Notes under the pieces: generated by a model | What the model saw: the letters and a program-made list of their open reading frames with translations, nothing else | Databases searched by the model: none | Told to the model about the DNA's origin: nothing | Position numbers and translations under genes: made by a program | Part shown: positions 1-5,360 of the stretch, piece after piece | How positions within the stretch are numbered: the first letter of the stretch is position 1 | How the letters are laid out: each line of letters starts with the position of its first letter | Assembly: GCA_944350405.1 (NCBI GenBank) | Contig: CALVPC010000064.1 | Coordinates: 1 to 5,709 of the forward strand | DNA length: 5,709 bases | Source of the DNA: an uncultured Bacilli bacterium | GTDB taxonomy: Bacteria > Bacillota_I > Bacilli_A > RF39 > UBA660 | Direction of reading: 5' to 3'

Positions 1-9
1 ACACTTGTT

Positions 10-792
10 TTACTTGAAAAATAACATATATATTTTTATTCCTATTACTTGTATAAATGGTGCTCTATATACTAGTTTGTTATCATTGCTAGTAATAGCA
101 TAGTACATTTTATTTACTATAGATTTTATACTCTTTTTTTCTATTATTGAAAAAATCTTCTTTTGTTTTTCTACTATTTTTTCTATTGGTTCATTAAATA
201 TGTCATTATTTAATTTTTCTTTATTTTCTATCATTATTTGATTAAATCCTGTATGATACGCTCCAGGTTCTATTAATTTGATTTTAATATTTAAATTAGT
301 GTTTTTTATCTCTTTATGTAAAGTTCTTATCATTATGCTTAAGCTTGCTTTGCTAGCACAATAACTTCCTAAGAATGCTATTGGGTATATTCCTGCTAAT
401 GAAGAAGTTATAATTACTTTCCCTTGTTTATTTTTTCTTGTTTTTATATATAATTTAGTTAATTCTAATGTACTAAAGAAATTTACTTCAAAATTTTTTT
501 TAATTTCTTTTACTTCCATATTTAATAATGATCCACCAATTCCTATACCAGCTTGGTTTACTAAACAATCTATATCTAATTTTTCTATTAATGTTCTATC
601 TTTTTTATTTGTTATATCAAGTTTAATTACACTTACTCTATCCTGATAATTAATATTTTTGATTTTTTCTATTACGTTTTCTATTTCATTTTCATGATGA
701 ACACATAGATATACATAATGACCATTTTTTATTAGTTTATCTGCTAAGCTATATCCTATTCCTGAGGCTGCTCCTGTTATTAGTATTTTCAT
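10..792 (-). CDS. SDR-family NAD(P)-dependent oxidoreductase
   Basis: Classical short-chain dehydrogenase/reductase of 260 residues, the usual family length (about 250). The Rossmann glycine motif TGAASGIG is at residues 6-13, the adenine-contacting Asp is D59 (LDIT), and the NNAG motif appears as NQAG at 79-82. The catalytic tetrad is complete: N104, S131, Y144 and K148 (YCASK), with the usual 13-residue Ser-Tyr spacing. The PG motif is at 176-177, followed by T181. No signal peptide is visible, so the enzyme is probably cytosolic. The substrate cannot be told from sequence; NAD versus NADP preference is also unclear. The ATG is preceded by GGTGAT (798-803) at 5 bases. The gene follows the LCP gene on the same strand but lies beyond a strong terminator, with only about 26 bases left for a promoter. 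The Asn-to-Gln change inside NNAG is a small oddity. The family call is secure; the specific function is not. Confidence 0.93.
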   Translation of the reverse strand: MKILITGAASGIGYSLADKLIKNGHYVYLCVHHENEIENVIEKIKNINYQDRVSVIKLDITNKKDRTLIEKLDIDCLVNQAGIGIGGSLLNMEVKEIKKNFEVNFFSTLELTKLYIKTRKNKQGKVIITSSLAGIYPIAFLGSYCASKASLSIMIRTLHKEIKNTNLNIKIKLIEPGAYHTGFNQIMIENKEKLNNDIFNEPIEKIVEKQKKIFSIIEKKSIKSIVNKMYYAITSNDNKLVYRAPFIQVIGIKIYMLFFK

Positions 793-818
793 AGTTTATC
801 ACCACTAATATTATGGAT

Positions 819-855
819 AAAAAAAGAATTATCAAACATAATATTTGATAATTCT
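819..855 (-). terminator. Rho-independent terminator of the LCP gene
   Basis: A perfect 12-bp inverted repeat (825-836 pairs with 844-855) with a 7-base loop is followed on the minus strand by a run of seven T (complement of A819-A825, the first still in the stem). The stem overlaps the last base pairs of the LCP stop codon region, so it ends that transcript directly. The stem is AT-rich, so termination may be incomplete, which matters for the SDR gene immediately downstream. Confidence 0.85.
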
Positions 856-2695
856 ATTCTTTAATTTCCTCATTTAAAATGCAATTACCATTTTCGTCTT
901 TTATATATCCTTCTTCTGGTTTATTAATTTGGTCAGGGACACATTCTCCATTTTCTTCATGATATCCTGGATCACATACTACTGGTTCTGGAGTGCTTGG
1001 TTCTTCTACTACGCAATTACCATTTTCATCTTTTATATATCCTGGATCACAAGTTGTTGGTTCTTCTTTTGATGGCGTTGTTGTCGTAGGTTTATTATTG
1101 TTGCTTGTATTTGTATTTGTATTTGTATTTGTATTAGTATTAGTATTATTATTTGTTGTAGTTGTTTTATTAATAGATGATTTCGTTACAGAATGAACAT
1201 TACTACTAGTATCATTATATGAAGCTTCTAACGTTTCATCATTAAAAACTTTATTAATAAGTGCTTTTGCTTCTTCTACTGAATCACTATTTTGAACAGT
1301 TACATATAATAATTGATTTGGATATGTATAAGTATATTCACTGCTTCCTGTACCTTGTAAACTATTTGAAGTTATTGTCCATTTGGCATTATCTTTTAAT
1401 TGCATTTTTGCTAAACTCGTAATTGATTTAGTAGGCATATTAGTAATAATGCTATCTTTTAGAGAATTTAATAGGCTATTATATTTAGTTATTATACTTG
1501 GATCAGTACATTTTCTAAAGATAGCTTCAATCATAGCTTGTTGATTTTTACCTCTTTGATTATCACCATCTAAAAATGAATGTCTTTCTCTCACAAATGC
1601 TAAAGCAGCTTTGCCATCTACTTCGTTATATCCTTTAGTAAAGTTATATCCATTATAGCTTTGGAATGTGTATTCAGAGTATACTTCTACTCCTCCTAAA
1701 GCATCTACTATATTTTGCAAACTACTAAAATTAACTTTAAAATAATAATTAATGTCTATGTCTAATAGTTCTTCTATAGTTTTTATTGAGGTATTTATGC
1801 CATATATTCCAGCATGAGTTAATTTATCTTTATATCCGGATGTTCCTGATAGTTGAACGTAATAATCTCTAGGTATATTAGTTATCAATATCTGTTTTGT
1901 TTTAGTATTAATTGTCATTATAATATTTACATCACTTCTAGAAACTTCACTAACTTCTCCATATTCATCCATACCACTTATATATATATTAAATACATCT
2001 TTTGTTACATTTACTTCTTTTGTTTCTACTTTTGCTGTAACTTTAAAAGTATAGATTATTTTGGTTTCACTATCGAAATTTCCAAGAAGATCATTTGAAG
2101 TTTCTACCCCACTAGCTGCATCTAATATTGTCTTTTGTGAATCTTCGACTAATATAGCTTCAACTTGTTTAGTAAGAAGTGATGCTGCTAGTTCTTCTAA
2201 ATTGTCTACTTCGGTATTTTCTGTTTTTACTACATTAGATAATGTTGATATAGCTTTTGTTATAGCTTCGCTATTATCATTATAATATTCTAGAGTTTTA
2301 TTTTCTATATCTTCAATTTTTTCATAATTACTATCGTTTAAAACCATAACATGATAAGTGTATTCTTTTGTATTTTGGCTCATGTTGTCTAAAACTCCAA
2401 ATGTTTTAAATATAAAGAATGTTCCTATTAAAAATATTATAGAAAATATTAAGGAAATTATTGCAAATACTTTTTTGGGTTTTTTCTTTACCTTTTTTCT
2501 AAATAGGAAAAAATTACATACTATATTTATTACCAATAAAATTCCTATTACTATTAATAGATATTTTATTGGTAATATATTGATATATAATATAACACCA
2601 AGTAGTAATAATGATGATATTATTAAAAGTATGCCAGTTATTTTATAAATAGTTATTTTTTTTGCTTTATTCTTTTCTTTTTTTCTTCTTTTCAT
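854..2695 (-). CDS. LCP (LytR-CpsA-Psr) family glycopolymer transferase with repeat-built Cys-rich tail
   Basis: LCP proteins transfer wall teichoic acid or capsule-like glycopolymers from an undecaprenyl carrier to peptidoglycan outside the membrane. The start is ATG at 2695 (613 residues), because AGAAGGTGG lies 5 bases upstream; the GTG at 2704 lies inside that Shine-Dalgarno. Order of parts: Lys/Arg-rich cytosolic end (1-18), three membrane helices (about 17-39, 43-65, 77-97), an extracellular accessory region (about 112-228), and the LCP domain (about 233-395). Three helices plus an accessory domain resemble streptococcal CpsA/Wzg. LCP signatures are RSDVN (D255), IPRDYY (R275, D276), KDKLTH (289-294), FVRERH (R369, R371) and GDNQRGKNQQ (R381, Q385). 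A region of unclear fold (about 396-490) leads to a Ser/Thr/Asn linker with an Asn-Thr repeat (about 517-530), then three C-x(10-11)-C type modules at 549-561, 574-585 and 594-605. The last module lacks its first Cys. The gene overlaps the PAP2 gene by 29 bases, suggesting translational coupling. The polymer it attaches is unknown. Confidence 0.93.
   Translation of the reverse strand: MKRRKKEKNKAKKITIYKITGILLIISSLLLLGVILYINILPIKYLLIVIGILLVINIVCNFFLFRKKVKKKPKKVFAIISLIFSIIFLIGTFFIFKTFGVLDNMSQNTKEYTYHVMVLNDSNYEKIEDIENKTLEYYNDNSEAITKAISTLSNVVKTENTEVDNLEELAASLLTKQVEAILVEDSQKTILDAASGVETSNDLLGNFDSETKIIYTFKVTAKVETKEVNVTKDVFNIYISGMDEYGEVSEVSRSDVNIIMTINTKTKQILITNIPRDYYVQLSGTSGYKDKLTHAGIYGINTSIKTIEELLDIDINYYFKVNFSSLQNIVDALGGVEVYSEYTFQSYNGYNFTKGYNEVDGKAALAFVRERHSFLDGDNQRGKNQQAMIEAIFRKCTDPSIITKYNSLLNSLKDSIITNMPTKSITSLAKMQLKDNAKWTITSNSLQGTGSSEYTYTYPNQLLYVTVQNSDSVEEAKALINKVFNDETLEASYNDTSSNVHSVTKSSINKTTTTNNNTNTNTNTNTNTNTSNNNKPTTTTPSKEEPTTCDPGYIKDENGNCVVEEPSTPEPVVCDPGYHEENGECVPDQINKPEEGYIKDENGNCILNEEIKE
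881..1051 (-). repeat. Three Cys-bounded modules in the LCP C-terminus
   Basis: The modules lie at 1013-1051 (CDPGYIKDENGNC), 941-976 (CDPGYHEENGEC) and 881-916 (EEGYIKDENGNC), separated by Pro/Glu-rich spacers. The first and third are almost identical as DNA: 1013-1042 and 881-910 match at 29 of 30 bases, which indicates recent duplication rather than only protein-level conservation. The pattern recalls half of an EGF-like or calcium-loop module, but I cannot assign it to a named domain. Confidence 0.85.
1105..1146. repeat. Hexanucleotide tandem repeat encoding Asn-Thr
   Basis: Seven 6-base units in a row on the plus strand: five TTGTAT (1105-1134), then two TAGTAT (1135-1146). On the coding strand each unit encodes an Asn-Thr dipeptide. 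Gain or loss of a unit keeps the LCP frame, so slippage would change linker length rather than switch the gene off. Confidence 0.9.
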
Positions 2696-3299
2696 TGGTA
2701 CCACCTTCTAGTTTTTCTATTATTTTTATATATATTATTAAATATATTCCTGCGGCTAAGAATCCTCCTAATACATCTGTTGGGTAATGAGCATTTAAAT
2801 ATACTCTACTAGTTCCTACTAAAAGTATTAATATAATTAATACTATGTTTATTATATTTTTTATCTTTTTATTTAAGTTGCTTTTTGATATTAAATAAAT
2901 TATAAATCCATAAAAAGCAAGAGATATAAATGTATGTCCACTTGGATATGAATAACTTGTTTCAGTTACTAGCATTCCTTCTGGTCTTTCTCTTCTAAAA
3001 ATAAGTTTTATTACGGACATTATTCCAGAGGAAATAATTAAATTAGCTAGAATATAAATACTATGTTTTTTATTTTTTAGGATAATAAAAGCTAGTAATG
3101 TAATTGAAACTAATACAATCCAATCTCCAAATTCTGTTATAAATTTAAATATTTTTATTTTTGTATCATTTAAAGTAATCATATTTTTTATAAAGTCATC
3201 ATACCAACTAATATTATTTGTTGCTACTAAGAATGATATTATTATAAAAAGTAATGATAGTATAGATACTATAACTATTGTTTTTTTGTTTGTTTTTAT
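2667..3299 (-). CDS. PAP2-family membrane phosphatase, apparent ATA start
   Basis: Type 2 phosphatidic acid phosphatase family; bacterial members remove phosphate from lipid phosphates such as undecaprenyl pyrophosphate or phosphatidylglycerol phosphate at the membrane. Counted from the ATG at 3182 (171 residues), all three motifs are intact: K59-x6-R66-P67, PSGH (80-83, H83) and SR-x5-H-x3-D (S125, R126, H132, D136). Hydrophobic segments flank them. The open frame continues upstream to a stop at 3318-3320 and encodes a further membrane helix (IVIVSILSLLFIIISFLV) and SWYDDFI, as expected for the N-terminus of this family. That stretch has no ATG, GTG or TTG. GAGGTG (3305-3310) sits 7 bases (from GAGG) before an ATA at 3299, so I place the start there, giving 210 residues; ATT at 3302 is the alternative. 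No Shine-Dalgarno precedes the ATG at 3182. The gene overlaps the LCP start, suggesting an envelope operon. The substrate is inferred only; the start is uncertain. Confidence 0.88.
   Translation of the reverse strand: MKTNKKTIVIVSILSLLFIIISFLVATNNISWYDDFIKNMITLNDTKIKIFKFITEFGDWIVLVSITLLAFIILKNKKHSIYILANLIISSGIMSVIKLIFRRERPEGMLVTETSYSYPSGHTFISLAFYGFIIYLISKSNLNKKIKNIINIVLIILILLVGTSRVYLNAHYPTDVLGGFLAAGIYLIIYIKIIEKLEGGTNEKKKKRKE
2701..2709 (-). promoter_or_regulatory. Ribosome binding site deciding the LCP start
   Basis: AGAAGGTGG on the minus strand lies 5 bases before the ATG at 2695. The in-frame GTG at 2704 falls inside this site and so is unlikely to be the start. The site lies within the 3' end of the PAP2 coding region. 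Confidence 0.75.
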
Positions 3300-3302
3300 A
3301 AT

Positions 3303-3325
3303 ATCACCTCTTAATAATTATATCA
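3303..3325 (-). promoter_or_regulatory. Extended -10 promoter and Shine-Dalgarno of the PAP2-LCP operon
   Basis: On the minus strand TGATATAAT (3325-3317) is a perfect TATAAT with an upstream TGn. No good -35 is visible at the usual spacing, as is common with extended -10 promoters. GAGGTGAT (3310-3303) follows at once, so the transcript would begin at about 3310 and the leader would be only about 11 bases. This matches translation starting at about 3299, not at the ATG 117 bases further on. Confidence 0.7.
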
Positions 3326-3340
3326 CTTATCATATTTTTT

Positions 3341-3370
3341 TTGACTATTATCGTATTTTATTACTATTAC
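3341..3370 (+). promoter_or_regulatory. Possible promoter of the phosphodiesterase gene
   Basis: TTGACT (3341-3346) and TATTAC (3365-3370) are separated by 18 bases, in the 117-base divergent region between the PAP2 and phosphodiesterase genes. The -10 matches consensus at only four of six positions; TACAAT at 3373-3378 is a better -10 but has no partner at normal spacing. A weak candidate. Confidence 0.3.
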
Positions 3371-3406
3371 TTTACAATTTTTTCTAATGTTTTCATACAA
3401 TTTAAT

Positions 3407-3412
3407 GGTGAT
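3407..3412 (+). promoter_or_regulatory. Ribosome binding site suggesting a TTG start
   Basis: GGTGAT lies 4 bases before the TTG at 3417. The in-frame ATG codons at 3387 and 3405 have no recognisable Shine-Dalgarno. The same GGTG-type site precedes the SDR and HD genes in this window. Confidence 0.5.
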
Positions 3413-3416
3413 TGTT

Positions 3417-4091
3417 TTGTATAATTTAATAGCTCATAGAGCAGTTAATAGTTTAAAGGATAAAGAAAATACTATTGATGCTGTAAAAAGTTCTTTAAAT
3501 ACGGATTATATATCTGGGGTTGAGATAGATGTTAGAATGACTAAAGATAATAAATTTGTTGTAATACATGATATGTCTATTAATAGAGTAAGTAATGGTA
3601 GTGGTTTTGTTAGTAAGATGAGTCTTAAAGAACTTAAAAAATTTAATTTTGGTTCAGAGAATAAATATATTAAAATTAGTACTATAAAAGATATACTTAA
3701 GATTGCAAATGATAAAATTATTTTGATTGAATTAAAGTATGAAAATAATGATTATGATAAATATATTAAATATTTTTATAATTCAATTAAAAATTATTTG
3801 TATAAAAATATTTATATAATGAGTTTTAATTATAAACTAATTAGAAAATTAAAAGATACGTATTCTAATTTGAGATGTGGGGTGTTATCTAGCACTATTA
3901 TAAATAGAGATAATATAGATGATGATTTTGATTTTATTGCTATAAGTAGTTATAGTTATCATACAATAGAAGATTATGTAAGACCTATTTTTATATGGGC
4001 TTTGAATAGTAAAAAGAAATATTTATCTTTGAAAAAAGAGATGTCTGATAATACATATTATATAGTAGACAATCCTGTTAAATTTATATAA
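3417..4091 (+). CDS. Glycerophosphodiester phosphodiesterase (GDPD) family protein
   Basis: GDPD enzymes hydrolyse glycerophosphodiesters, derived from phospholipids or teichoic acid, to glycerol-3-phosphate and an alcohol. With the TTG start at 3417 the protein has 224 residues, close to the usual 230-250. Active-site elements visible: IAHR (H7, R8), ENT (E17-T19), EIDVR (E36, D38), VIHD (H51, D52) and LIELK (E105, K107). The C-terminal IWALN (the family's Trp-x-x-Asn strand) and VDNP complete the TIM-barrel pattern. Two common residues differ: the Gly after HR is Ala, and the Pro before ENT is Lys. No signal peptide or membrane segment is seen, so a cytosolic location is likely. Earlier in-frame ATGs at 3387 and 3405 would add 10 or 4 residues but lack a ribosome binding site. 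The gene is transcribed away from the PAP2-LCP pair and followed by a weak hairpin. The substrate is not determined; intact catalytic residues suggest activity. Confidence 0.92.
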   Translation: MYNLIAHRAVNSLKDKENTIDAVKSSLNTDYISGVEIDVRMTKDNKFVVIHDMSINRVSNGSGFVSKMSLKELKKFNFGSENKYIKISTIKDILKIANDKIILIELKYENNDYDKYIKYFYNSIKNYLYKNIYIMSFNYKLIRKLKDTYSNLRCGVLSSTIINRDNIDDDFDFIAISSYSYHTIEDYVRPIFIWALNSKKKYLSLKKEMSDNTYYIVDNPVKFI

Positions 4092-4125
4092 CTTTTATAT
4101 TATTTAATAACAAAAGTTGATTTTT
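4090..4125 (+). terminator. Weak hairpin after the phosphodiesterase gene
   Basis: AACTTTT (4090-4096) pairs with AAAAGTT (4112-4118). A small inner stem TTAT/ATAA (4100-4103 with 4107-4110) may stack, and five T follow at 4121-4125. The stem is almost entirely A-T pairs and overlaps the stop codon and the -35 of the next promoter, so termination is likely partial at best. Confidence 0.4.
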
Positions 4126-4145
4126 CATAAATAATCTAGTATAGT
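4117..4145 (+). promoter_or_regulatory. Promoter of the lipoprotein gene
   Basis: TTGATT (4117-4122) and TATAGT (4140-4145) are separated by exactly 17 bases. Transcription would start near 4152, right at the AGAAAGGAG ribosome binding site (4152-4160), giving a leader of about 16 bases. Confidence 0.55.
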
Positions 4146-4167
4146 AAAGATAGAAAGGAGTATGTAG

Positions 4168-4566
4168 ATGAGAAAATATATTTTATTATTATTTGTTGGG
4201 CTTTTCTTATTGTCTGGATGTGGAAATAAAGAAGTTGTTTGCACAGGAGAAGAAGATTTAGAAGGAGAAAACGTAAAAGCTGAAATAGTTGCTAAATTAG
4301 AGGATGATAAAGTTGATAGTGTTAGTGCCACTATGACATTTGATTCAGAAGATTCAGCTAATCAAATGTGCAGTATATTTGATTTATATAATTCTTCTAT
4401 TGAAAATGATGACTATAAAATTGATGTTAGCTGTGATGGTACTAAAATGACATTTAATAATTATACTGAACTTTTAAGTTTAGAAGATGACTCTGATAGT
4501 ATTATTGGTATGTCTCGTGATGATTTTATTCAAGCTATGGAAGAAGACGAATTATCTTGCAAATAA
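4168..4566 (+). CDS. Small acidic cysteine-containing lipoprotein of unknown function
   Basis: A 132-residue predicted lipoprotein. The signal peptide is short and typical (M-R-K, then hydrophobic YILLLFVGLFLL), ending in the lipobox LSGC at 15-18, so C18 should be lipidated and the rest exposed outside the membrane. AGAAAGGAG at 7 bases from the ATG is the best ribosome binding site in the window. The mature part is rich in Asp and Glu and has four further cysteines: C25, C68, C89 and C131 (next to last). Their even spread suggests two disulfides. Visible stretches are VDSVSATMTFDSED (49-62), DVSCDG (86-91) and IGMSRDDFIQAMEED (113-127). The last reads like an amphipathic helix. The layout is loosely like DUF1307/YehR lipoproteins, but I cannot claim membership. 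The gene has its own promoter and a strong terminator, so it is probably monocistronic. Function is unknown. Confidence 0.9.
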   Translation: MRKYILLLFVGLFLLSGCGNKEVVCTGEEDLEGENVKAEIVAKLEDDKVDSVSATMTFDSEDSANQMCSIFDLYNSSIENDDYKIDVSCDGTKMTFNNYTELLSLEDDSDSIIGMSRDDFIQAMEEDELSCK

Positions 4567-4594
4567 TTATATTTTAAGGTATTTCTAATATTTG

Positions 4595-4629
4595 ACAGAT
4601 TATAATTTTTATATTATAGTCTGTTTTTT
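4595..4629 (+). terminator. Rho-independent terminator of the lipoprotein gene
   Basis: A 12-bp stem (4595-4606 with 4613-4624, one T-G wobble) with a 6-base loop, followed by a T run to 4629. It lies 28 bases after the lipoprotein stop and faces the tRNA terminator from the opposite strand, making a convergent pair. Confidence 0.9.
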
Positions 4630-4645
4630 ATATTCTTAAATAATT

Positions 4646-4670
4646 AAAAAAATCTCTTTGATATAGAGAT
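4646..4670 (-). terminator. Terminator of the tRNA-Arg transcript
   Basis: ATCTCT (4652-4657) pairs with AGAGAT (4665-4670) across a 7-base loop. On the minus strand it is followed by six T (complement of A4646-A4651). It begins 9 bases after the tRNA 3' end. A shorter T stretch on the plus-strand side may give some bidirectional activity. Confidence 0.75.
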
Positions 4671-4679
4671 AATTTTTAA

Positions 4680-4756
4680 TGGCGTCCTCGAAAGGATTTG
4701 AACCTTCGACCTATTGCTTAGGAGGCAATTGCTCTATCCTACTGAGCTACGAGGAC
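4680..4756 (-). tRNA. tRNA-Arg, anticodon CCT
   Basis: A complete 77-base tRNA with encoded CCA (4682-4680). The acceptor stem GTCCTCG/CGAGGAC (4756-4750 with 4690-4684) is fully paired with discriminator G at 4683. The D arm has GCTC/GAGC, the anticodon stem is ATTGC/GCAAT, and the loop CTCCTAA (4724-4718) gives anticodon CCT at 4722-4720, which reads the AGG Arg codon. The T arm GAAGG/CCTTT carries TTCAAAT with one G-T pair. It lies just downstream of the HD gene on the same strand, separated from it by a hairpin that leaves no room for a separate promoter. Any own promoter must lie within the HD gene's 3' end. No integrase or duplicated tRNA end is seen nearby. Confidence 0.97.
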
Positions 4757-4790
4757 AAAAATAAATGTTTTATTTTATCAAAACATTTAT
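4757..4790 (-). terminator. Hairpin between the HD gene and tRNA-Arg
   Basis: An 11-bp perfect stem (4761-4771 with 4780-4790), 8-base loop, overlapping the HD stop codon (4770-4772). On the minus strand a short T run (complement of A4757-A4761, the last paired) follows and ends exactly at the tRNA 5' base. It may be a weak terminator for the HD gene, or a processing or leader structure if the tRNA is co-transcribed. Confidence 0.5.
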
Positions 4791-5258
4791 AAATAGTATA
4801 AATAAGAAATTAACTGCTATTTTTAAATTTCTAAAATCTCCGCCTAGTTTTTCTTTTACTGATACATAATCATCTACTAAATCTACTATAACGCTTTCTT
4901 TGTATCTAGGAATTTTACCACTTATTGGGTACATATGTGATTCTATTATGTTTATTTCTTTTTTATTTAAAGTAGTTATTTTAGAAGCATTTTGTACTGC
5001 TAATTTAGGATGCTTTAACATCATTTCTTTTTTTGTAGTGAATTCTTCATCAAAGAAAAAATCATGTAGTAGTGCTGCTCTAGTTGCACTTTTATAATCT
5101 AAGTTTAGTTTTTTACATATTTTATATGTTTTATATGAAACATCTACTGAATGATTAAATCTATTACTATTGTGATGATGTCTTTCATTTTTTAGTTGAT
5201 TAAATGATTTATTTTCAAAAATATTTTCAACTATTTGTAAATATTCTTTATTTTCCAT
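4770..5258 (-). CDS. HD-domain phosphohydrolase family protein
   Basis: HD-superfamily proteins are metal-dependent phosphohydrolases acting on nucleotides or other phosphate esters. The start chosen is the ATG at 5258 (162 residues): GGTGAG lies 3 bases upstream and an extended -10 promoter lies just before it. An in-frame ATG at 5303 lies within the promoter -35 and one at 5276 lies in the -10, so neither can be used from this transcript. Metal-ligand candidates are H36 (NHSVDV), the H65-D66 pair (LLHDFFFDE), H83 (KHPKLA), H108 (ESHMYP) and D129/D130 (VDLVDDYVS), giving a full HD set. A His-rich R-H-H-H stretch is at 26-29. The C-terminal 20 residues (IAVNFLFILFINVLIK) are strikingly hydrophobic and could touch the membrane or form a core helix. 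The gene has its own promoter; a hairpin and tRNA-Arg follow. The substrate is unknown, and I cannot place it in a characterised HD subfamily. Confidence 0.9.
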   Translation of the reverse strand: MENKEYLQIVENIFENKSFNQLKNERHHHNSNRFNHSVDVSYKTYKICKKLNLDYKSATRAALLHDFFFDEEFTTKKEMMLKHPKLAVQNASKITTLNKKEINIIESHMYPISGKIPRYKESVIVDLVDDYVSVKEKLGGDFRNLKIAVNFLFILFINVLIK

Positions 5259-5261
5259 TTT

Positions 5262-5303
5262 CTCACCGTTTTTCATTATAACATAATATGCTAAAAAAAT
5301 CAA
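5262..5303 (-). promoter_or_regulatory. Extended -10 promoter and ribosome binding site of the HD gene
   Basis: On the minus strand TTGATT (5303-5298), a 17-base spacer and TGTTATAAT (5283-5275) form a near-consensus sigma-A promoter with extended -10. Predicted transcription start is about 5268, directly before GGTGAG (5267-5262), so the leader is about 10 bases. This sets the start codon at 5258. Confidence 0.75.
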
Positions 5304-5360
5304 ATTATATAATTAATGTAACTTGTTAAATGTAAATTAATATTTATTATGCTAATAATT
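5304..5360. other. Short AT-rich spacer
   Basis: These 57 bases between the HD promoter and the next terminator are almost pure A/T. I see no reading frame, RNA structure or operator in them. Confidence 0.5.

Noticed and set aside
808..835. Possible SDR promoter TTGATA with CATAAT or TAATAT
   Set aside because: The spacers are 14 and 16 bases with poor -10 matches, and the transcript would start inside the SDR ribosome binding site; the TTGATA is part of the terminator stem.
993..1196. Plus-strand open frame of 67 codons rich in Val/Leu/Phe
   Set aside because: It is the antisense shadow of the LCP Asn-Thr repeat and Cys modules; it has no ribosome binding site and its composition follows from the repeat.
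1853..2648. Three plus-strand open frames (1853-2098, 2061-2285, 2358-2648)
   Set aside because: All lie antisense within the LCP gene, lack ribosome binding sites and read as low-complexity AT-rich translation.
3420..3425. TATAAT word inside the start of the phosphodiesterase gene
   Set aside because: No -35 at suitable spacing, and the word encodes Tyr-Asn within the gene; expected by chance in such AT-rich DNA.
4125..4331. Minus-strand open frame of 68 codons opposite the lipoprotein gene
   Set aside because: Antisense shadow; the plus-strand lipoprotein has a lipobox, promoter, ribosome binding site and terminator.
4680..4756. tRNA-Arg as an integration site for a mobile element
   Set aside because: No integrase, no repeated tRNA 3' end and no foreign-looking genes are present in the window.
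4900..5097. Plus-strand open frame of 65 codons opposite the HD gene
   Set aside because: Antisense to a gene with a complete set of HD metal-binding residues; no promoter or ribosome binding site.
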